From NCBI RefSeq assembly GCF_048541825.1, contig NZ_CP183332.1:3782001-3846000 (forward strand): a DNA stretch of 64,000 nucleotides, written 5' to 3'. Of the stretch, positions 58,606-64,000 are shown piece after piece; the stretch's first letter is position 1, and every line of letters starts with the position of its first letter. A program made the position numbers and the translations under genes. The stretch is from Caulobacter sp048541825 (lineage in GTDB: Bacteria > Pseudomonadota > Alphaproteobacteria > Caulobacterales > Caulobacteraceae). A model generated the notes under the pieces. It had not been told where the DNA came from, ran no database searches, and saw only the letters and a program-made list of their open reading frames with translations.

Positions 58606-59469
58606 CTAGGCTCTGCGCTTTGCGGCCAAGGCGGCGGTTGGCGGCGCTATAGCGCCGGCCAGTGTCCGGGCGAAATCGGCGTGTGAGCTGCCCTGGCGCC
58701 AGGCGAGGCCAATCGTGCGGCTGGCCGTGACCTCGGGCGCCAGCGGGCGCGTCACGACACCGGCAACCCCGTCGGCATGGCTGGCCGGCGCGATGGCGAG
58801 GCCGACGCCGAGCTCCACAAGCGTCACCACTGCGTCCTCGTCGGCTGTCGCCGCGCGAATGTCCGGTCTGATGCCCAGAGCGGAAAGCTGAACCTCAAAT
58901 TGGGCCTGCAGGCGGCACTGGGTGCGCTCGATCATCGGCTGCCCCTCCAGGTCTGAAGGGCGCACAAAGGTCTTGAAGCGGATGGGGTGGCCGGCCGGGG
59001 CCAGAACGACATAGGGCTCGTGCCAGACCGGCAGGAACTCCATCCCGTCGCCCAGGCAGCCATCGGCGCCGATCACGAGATCGGCCTGGTTCGGATCAGC
59101 GACGATGCGGGTCACGATGTCCGGTGAGGTTTCGTAGGCCGCGCGAAGAATGGGCGCGGCGCGGCGAAGGCTGATGTCGGGCTGGATATGGATCGACAGG
59201 GTGCGCGGCGCCCTGGCGCGAAACTCCCGTTCGATGGCCGCGGCCTCGGCCAGCAGACCCAAGGCCCGGCCATGGAGGATTTCGGCGTCGCGGGTGGGGG
59301 CCAGGCCCTGCCGGCTCCGCACGAACAAGCGCACGCCCAGGCTCGCTTCCAGACCCTGAAGCGCGGCCGTGATGGAGGGCTGGGAAATCGCGCACCGGCG
59401 CGCCGCCGCCGTCACCGAGCCCTCCTCGAACGCGGCGACGAAATAGCGGAGAGCTCTCAGATCGACCAT
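58606..59469 (-). CDS. LysR family transcriptional regulator
   Basis: A 287-residue regulator. The winged helix-turn-helix is at residues about 3-60 (LRALRYFVAAFEEGSVTAAARR... SITAALQGLEASLGV) and the effector domain follows from about 90. Divergent from the MBL-fold gene, which is its likely target. The 99-bp gap is AT-rich and has the repeated AAATATT / AATATTTT pattern, fitting a T-N11-A LysR site. Inducer unknown. Confidence 0.92.
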   Translation of the reverse strand: MVDLRALRYFVAAFEEGSVTAAARRCAISQPSITAALQGLEASLGVRLFVRSRQGLAPTRDAEILHGRALGLLAEAAAIEREFRARAPRTLSIHIQPDISLRRAAPILRAAYETSPDIVTRIVADPNQADLVIGADGCLGDGMEFLPVWHEPYVVLAPAGHPIRFKTFVRPSDLEGQPMIERTQCRLQAQFEVQLSALGIRPDIRAATADEDAVVTLVELGVGLAIAPASHADGVAGVVTRPLAPEVTASRTIGLAWRQGSSHADFARTLAGAIAPPTAALAAKRRA

Positions 59470-59568
59470 GCCAATCCATAGGTAAAATATTCAAATAGTC
59501 ACAACATAAAATATTATTCCGATGCTTCGTTCCGCAATAGGTTTGGGCGTCACAAGGAACCGCCGGTC

Positions 59569-60471
59569 ATGATCGCTCGCAAAACCATCGGACGCTTTTG
59601 GGTTGGGGTGGCTGCCGCCCTTGCCATGGCGTCCAGCGCCGCCGCCGCTCCGGGCAAGGCCGTGAGCTTCTCGATCATCAAGACGGGCGGCCGCTTGTCG
59701 CCCGAGTCGATGCTCTACCAGGGCGGGGGAAAGGCCAAGGTCGAGGTCGTCTATTCGGCCGTCCTGGTTCGCCACGAGGGCCAGGACTTCCTGTTCGATA
59801 CGGGTCTTGGGTCGCGGATCGACGAGCAGTACGCCCGCGACATGCCGGGCTGGAAGCGGCCGTTCTTTTTTTACGGAAAGCCCATCGTCCCGGCGCGCGC
59901 CCAGTTGGCCAGGGCCGGAGTTCCTGCCGTGCGGCGTATCGTGCTGAGCCATAGCCACTGGGACCACGCCAGCGGCGTTGTGGATTTTCCGGGCGCGGAG
60001 ATCTGGGTGGCGCCACAAGAGCGAACCCTGATCGAGAAGGCCGGTCATGGGGCGGACAGCATCTGGCCAAGTCAGGTCGGCGGCGCCAGCCTGGCCTGGA
60101 AGTCGATCGATTTCAGGTCCGGACCGTATCGCGGCTTCGAGCGCAGTCTCGACGTCTATGGCGATGGGACGGTGGTTCTCGTTCCGCAGTTTGGCCACAC
60201 GGAAGGCTCCGTCGGCATGTTCGTGACGACGTCCTCTGGACGCCGCTTCTTCTTCTGCGGCGATACGGTCTGGTCGGCGGCGGCCATCGAAGCGGCCCGG
60301 CCGAAGTTCTGGCTGGCCCGCGCCCTGGTGGATGCGGACGCCGCAAGGACGCTGTCCCAGGTCCAGAGAATGGCCGCCTTGCGCAAGGATGACCCGGGCC
60401 TGACCATTGTTCCCGCCCACGACGGCAGGGTGCAGGCGCGGCTCGGCTATTTCCCGGCCTGGGTCGACTAG
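59569..60471 (+). CDS. Secreted metallo-beta-lactamase-fold hydrolase
   Basis: A 300-residue exported protein: signal peptide of about 27 residues ending SAAAA. The metal site has HSHWDH at 128-133, QFGHTEGSV, FFCGDT and the late VPAHDGR, the pattern of the AHL-lactonase/MBL-fold hydrolase group with two zinc ions. LFDTGLGS precedes the motif. Its substrate could be a lactone, an ester or a sulfate; nothing near it decides. Under the divergent LysR gene. Confidence 0.9.
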   Translation: MIARKTIGRFWVGVAAALAMASSAAAAPGKAVSFSIIKTGGRLSPESMLYQGGGKAKVEVVYSAVLVRHEGQDFLFDTGLGSRIDEQYARDMPGWKRPFFFYGKPIVPARAQLARAGVPAVRRIVLSHSHWDHASGVVDFPGAEIWVAPQERTLIEKAGHGADSIWPSQVGGASLAWKSIDFRSGPYRGFERSLDVYGDGTVVLVPQFGHTEGSVGMFVTTSSGRRFFFCGDTVWSAAAIEAARPKFWLARALVDADAARTLSQVQRMAALRKDDPGLTIVPAHDGRVQARLGYFPAWVD

Positions 60472-60520
60472 GCTACGCCGTTGGGCGAGGCGGCCTGGTC
60501 GCGCGCCGGGTTTGCGCCTG

Positions 60521-61138
60521 TCAGCCTGTCCTCGCCCGCCGCAGGGTCAGATTGATCCGCCCGCCATCCGGGACCAGGCTCGACGAGCCGGCCAGGATCC
60601 GGTCCACGCCGTGAAAGGCCAGACGCGCCGGGCCTGACAGCCGGCAGACATCGCCAGAGGTCAGTTTCAGGCTGCGGGTCGGGTCCTTGCGCGATGTCCC
60701 GCCGATCCGGAACACCGCCGTGTCGCCCAGCGAGATCGACAGCACCGGAAAGCGCGGATCGGCCTCGTCGCGGTCCTGGTGCGGCCCCATGCGGGCGTCG
60801 CCGCGATAGAGGTTAATCAGGCACGAGTCCGGCGGGGTTTCCGGATCGCCCAGCTCTGTCCAGAGATCCAGCAGGGCCTGGGGCATGGCCGGCCAGGGCC
60901 TGCCGGTCGCCGGATGCCTGTCGGCATAGCGATAGCCGCTCGCGTCACTGGTCCAGCCCAGCGGGCCGAAACTGGTCATGCCGACACTCATCGCCTTGCC
61001 ATAGGCCGTGGCGTAGTGGGCGAAGGGCGCGGCTTGGGCCGCCTCGAACACGGCGGCGACCAGCTCCGCCTGGGCCTGCGGCGACAGCAGGCCGGGCCAG
61101 AGGTCAAAGCCCGGAACGACGGGGAGCGGCTGGATCAT
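60521..61138 (-). CDS. alkB: Alpha-ketoglutarate-dependent DNA demethylase AlkB
   Basis: Fe(II)/2-oxoglutarate dioxygenase that removes methyl groups from 1-methyladenine and 3-methylcytosine. The 205-residue protein has the iron ligands His120 and Asp122 (HQDRDE) and His176, and the 2-oxoglutarate Arg in RINLTLRRAR. The substrate lid CLINLYRGDARMGPH is normal. It stands alone; the Ada/Ogt repair gene is 27 kb away. Divergent from the aminopeptidase gene. Confidence 0.95.
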   Translation of the reverse strand: MIQPLPVVPGFDLWPGLLSPQAQAELVAAVFEAAQAAPFAHYATAYGKAMSVGMTSFGPLGWTSDASGYRYADRHPATGRPWPAMPQALLDLWTELGDPETPPDSCLINLYRGDARMGPHQDRDEADPRFPVLSISLGDTAVFRIGGTSRKDPTRSLKLTSGDVCRLSGPARLAFHGVDRILAGSSSLVPDGGRINLTLRRARTG

Positions 61139-61231
61139 TACGTATATTTAACGCGCCGGAACCGGAGGGAAGGTGTTGGTTCGCGCCTTCGGCCGTTTTG
61201 GTCGAGCAAATTTTCCAGTTCAGGGCCGTTC

Positions 61232-63877
61232 ATGCGTCGTCTTCTGTCTTCTGCGGCCGTCGCCGCGCTTCTTCTTGCCGCGACCAGCGTCCCGGGCGCC
61301 GCCCTCGCCGCCAGCCAGACCCCGGGCGCGACCGCCCAGACCGTCACCACCCAGCTGCCGCGCGCCGTGGTCCCCACGCACTATGACGTGGCCTTCACGC
61401 CCGACGCCGCCAACCTGACCTTCACCGGTTCGGTGCAGATCACGGTCGACGTGCGGGAGCCGACCCGCACCATCGTGCTGCAGGCCCACGAACTGACCTT
61501 CTCCAAGGCCTCGCTGAAGGGCGCCGGCGCGGCGACCATCGCGGTGGACGACAAGGCCCAGACGGCCAGCTTCACCTTCGCCAAGCCGGTGGCCAAGGGC
61601 CGCCACGTGCTGTCGATCGACTATGCGGGCAAGATCAACACCCAGGCCAACGGCCTGTTCGCCCTCGACTACCAGACCGACGCCGGCGAGAAGCGCGCGA
61701 TCTACACCCAGTTTGAGGCCGCCGACGCCCGCCGGTTCATCCCCTCGTGGGACGAGCCCTTCCACAAGGCCACCTTCAAGCTGACGGCCACCGTGCCGAC
61801 CGGCCAGATGGCGATCAGCAACATGCCCGTCGAGAAGACGGTCGATGTCGGCGGCGGCAAGAGCCGGGTGACCTTCGCCGCGTCGCCCAAGATGTCGACC
61901 TATCTGCTGTTCTTCGGCCTGGGCGAGTTCGAGCGCGCCACGACCACGGCCGCCGGCGCCGAGATCGGCGTGATCACCAAGCCCGGCGACCTGGCCAAGG
62001 CCCAGTTCGCCCTCAAGTCGGCCGGTCCGATCCTGGAGTGGTACAACGACTATTTCGGCGTCAACTATCCGCTGCCCAAGCTCGACCACATCGCCGCGCC
62101 GGGTCAGAGCCAGTTCTTCTCGGCCATGGAGAACTGGGGCGCGATCTTCTATTTCGAATATGCCCTGCTGCTGGATCCGACCCTGTCGACCCAGGAGGAC
62201 CGCGAAGGCGTCTACACCACCATCGCGCACGAGACCGCCCACCAGTGGTTCGGCAATCTGGTCACCATGGCCTGGTGGGACGACCTGTGGCTGAACGAGG
62301 GCTTCGCCACCTGGCTTGAGGGCCGCACGACCGAGAAGTTCTTCCCCGAGTGGAACAGCGCCCTTAACGCCATCGGCGGCCGCGAATACGCCATGGGCCT
62401 GGACGCCCTGGCCACGACCCACCCGGTGGTCCAGCCGATGAAGACCGTCGAGGAGGCCAGCGAGGCCTTTGACGGCATCACCTACCAGAAGGGTCAGGCC
62501 GTGATCGGCATGCTGGAGGCCTATGCGGGCCCCGAGGCCTGGCGTGACGGGGTGCGCAGCTACATCAAGGCCAACACCTATGGCAGCACCGTCACCGACG
62601 ATCTGTGGGGCGCGGTCGAAACCGCGGCCGGCAAGCCGATCAAGGCCATCGCCCGCGACTTTACCCGCCAGCCCGGCGTGCCGCTGATCACCGTCTCGGG
62701 CGGCGGCTGTGTCGACGGCGCATCGCAGCTCACCCTGACCCAGGGCGAGTTCACCAAAGACCGTCCGGGCAAGACCGCGCTGCGCTGGAGCGTGCCGGTG
62801 GCCGCCCGCGCCGTCTCGGGCGGCGCGCCGGTTCAGACCCTGGTCGAGAGCGGATCGGCCAGCGTCGCCGTCCCGGGCTGCGGCCCGGTGATCGTCAATG
62901 CCGGCCAGGCGGGTTACTTCCGCACCCTCTACACGCCGGACCTGTTCAAGGGCCTGGCCGCGAACTTCGCCAGCCTGCCGCCGATCGATCAGCTGGGCCT
63001 GCTCAGCGACGTCTATGCCCTGGGCCTGGCGGGTCTGCAGCCGGCCACCGACGCCCTGGACCTGGCCATCGCCGCGCCGATCGCCGCCGATCCGAAGATC
63101 TGGGGCCGCATCGTCGCCATCTATGGCGGTGTCGACGGCTATTATGACGGCATGCCCACCGAGCAGGCGGCGTTCCGCAAGGTCGCCCTGGCGCGCCTTT
63201 CGCCGCTGATGGACCGCGTCGGCTGGACCGCCAAGCCCGGCGAGAGCGGTCCCGAGGCCACCTTGCGCGGTGAGGTGATCGCCGTACTGGGCCGCCTGGG
63301 TGACCCGGCGGTCGCGGCCGAGGCCAAGCGTCGCTACGCCGCCGACAAGACCGACCCGGCCGCCGTCCCCGGCCCGCTGCGCAAGACCATCCTGGGCATC
63401 GTCGCCGCCCAGGCTGACGCCGCTGGCTGGGATGCCATGCGCGCCCAGGCCAAGGTCGAGACCAACGCCCTGCTGCGCACCGAACTCTACACCCTGCTGG
63501 GCGCGGCGCGGGATCCGGTCCTGGCCAAGCGGGCGCTGGACCTGGCCATGACCGATGAGCCGGGCGCGACCACCTCGCCCAGCCTCATCAGCAGGGTCGC
63601 CGGCGCCCATCCGAACCTGGCCTTCGATTTCGCAGTCGCCAACAAGGCGGCCGTGGAGGCCAAGGTCGATGCCTCGGGTCGCTCCGGCTATCTGGCGTCG
63701 CTGGGCGGCCGCTCGGCGGACCCGGCCATGCTGACCAAGCTGGACGCGCTTACGGCGTCGGACCCCAGCCTGGCGCGTGAGGTCGAAAAGGCCAAGGCTG
63801 CGGTGTCCTACCGCCTGTCCGTGCGCGCGGGCCAGCTGCCGGCCATCACCGCCTGGGTGAAAAAGATCGGCGGCTGA
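61232..63877 (+). CDS. M1 family aminopeptidase (PepN-like), secreted
   Basis: An 881-residue zinc peptidase with a signal peptide (about 27 residues) that puts it in the periplasm. The zinc site is HETAH at 333-337 with the third ligand Glu356 in LNEGFATW, 18 residues on. The exopeptidase motif reads SAMEN (298-302) where GAMEN is usual. The C-terminal part holds the ERAP1-like helical repeats. It removes N-terminal residues from peptides. ATG 61232 is the family start; AGGG lies 8 bases upstream. Ends at a terminator. Confidence 0.93.
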   Translation: MRRLLSSAAVAALLLAATSVPGAALAASQTPGATAQTVTTQLPRAVVPTHYDVAFTPDAANLTFTGSVQITVDVREPTRTIVLQAHELTFSKASLKGAGAATIAVDDKAQTASFTFAKPVAKGRHVLSIDYAGKINTQANGLFALDYQTDAGEKRAIYTQFEAADARRFIPSWDEPFHKATFKLTATVPTGQMAISNMPVEKTVDVGGGKSRVTFAASPKMSTYLLFFGLGEFERATTTAAGAEIGVITKPGDLAKAQFALKSAGPILEWYNDYFGVNYPLPKLDHIAAPGQSQFFSAMENWGAIFYFEYALLLDPTLSTQEDREGVYTTIAHETAHQWFGNLVTMAWWDDLWLNEGFATWLEGRTTEKFFPEWNSALNAIGGREYAMGLDALATTHPVVQPMKTVEEASEAFDGITYQKGQAVIGMLEAYAGPEAWRDGVRSYIKANTYGSTVTDDLWGAVETAAGKPIKAIARDFTRQPGVPLITVSGGGCVDGASQLTLTQGEFTKDRPGKTALRWSVPVAARAVSGGAPVQTLVESGSASVAVPGCGPVIVNAGQAGYFRTLYTPDLFKGLAANFASLPPIDQLGLLSDVYALGLAGLQPATDALDLAIAAPIAADPKIWGRIVAIYGGVDGYYDGMPTEQAAFRKVALARLSPLMDRVGWTAKPGESGPEATLRGEVIAVLGRLGDPAVAAEAKRRYAADKTDPAAVPGPLRKTILGIVAAQADAAGWDAMRAQAKVETNALLRTELYTLLGAARDPVLAKRALDLAMTDEPGATTSPSLISRVAGAHPNLAFDFAVANKAAVEAKVDASGRSGYLASLGGRSADPAMLTKLDALTASDPSLAREVEKAKAAVSYRLSVRAGQLPAITAWVKKIGG

Positions 63878-63902
63878 ACGCCGCGCCTTTGCTGAGTTGA
63901 CG

Positions 63903-63932
63903 ATGGCCGCGCCGGCATGGCGCGGCCATTTT
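63903..63932 (+). terminator. Intrinsic terminator after the aminopeptidase
   Basis: Perfect 11-bp arms ATGGCCGCGCC / GGCGCGGCCAT (63903-63913 and 63919-63929) with a 5-base loop and a short T run. The remaining 68 bases to the window end show no gene start; they include the small inverted repeat ATTCCC / GGGAAT. Confidence 0.85.
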
Positions 63933-64000
63933 CCATGGTCTGGCTTGAAGATTCCCCTTCGCAAGATGAGGGAATGGGCTTGCGGGCCAGCCCGTATCCC

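Overview
This 64 kb stretch comes from an alphaproteobacterium of the genus Caulobacter or a very close relative. DNA is GC-rich, genes are tightly packed with many ATGA/TGATG overlaps, and the DnaA, ParA, ParB and HslV proteins read almost like the C. crescentus proteins as I remember them. The window holds the chromosome origin (Cori) at its left end, between a PPSR-type (DUF299) gene and hemE. Four perfect TTAA-N7-TTAA CtrA boxes, a DnaA G-box and an AT-rich patch mark it. The exact species cannot be named from the sequence alone.

Layout, left to right. 1-1.3 kb: maf (cut by the window edge) and PPSR, leftward. 1.2-1.7 kb: Cori. 1.7-5.9 kb: hemE-hemH-hemJ and rho. 6.0-7.7 kb: quinone reductase and dienelactone hydrolase, leftward. 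7.8-13.8 kb: DUF6489, mnmE, mnmG, rsmG, parA, parB. At least three parS sites and a consensus DnaA box lie in and around mnmE/mnmG, with two weaker parS-like sites farther out. 14-18.2 kb: leuS-lptE-holA, leftward. 18.3-25.5 kb: envelope and housekeeping genes (DUF3576 lipoprotein, NtrZ-like protein, ThiE-like, YggS, YdeI-like, L,D-transpeptidase, OmpR-type regulator, SecB, Tim44-like, MltA, Smr). 25.7-29.7 kb: hisB-hisH-hisA-hisF-hisE and a PfkB sugar kinase. 29.9-39 kb: ATP-grasp protein, GST, nth, DUF2244, Ada/Ogt fusion, hslV-hslU, MoeB/ThiF, hydrolase, 2-hydroxyacid dehydrogenase, SH3 protein. 39.1-41.9 kb: fabA-fabB-fabI. 41.9-45.3 kb: an EmrAB-type efflux operon with its TetR regulator. 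46-51.8 kb: dut, coaBC, a lipoprotein, ubiB, ubiE, mutM. 51.8-54.15 kb: a small, less GC-rich accessory patch with an RDD membrane protein, a 153-bp compound palindrome and an unrecognised 306-residue protein. 54.15-58.5 kb: TetR, thioesterase, enoyl-CoA hydratase, rpsT and dnaA. 58.6-63.9 kb: LysR, metallo-beta-lactamase-fold protein, AlkB and an M1 aminopeptidase.

How the parts fit. The left third is the replication and segregation control centre: CtrA and DnaA sites at Cori, parS sites 7-8 kb (strong) and 5-10 kb (weak) to the right, parAB next to them, and dnaA about 55 kb from Cori on the same side. The rest is mostly conserved housekeeping. The least explained sequence is the 51.8-54.15 kb patch, which sits inside an otherwise conserved ubiB-ubiE-mutM / echA-rpsT-dnaA neighbourhood. 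No tRNA, rRNA, CRISPR array, transposase or integrase gene was seen.
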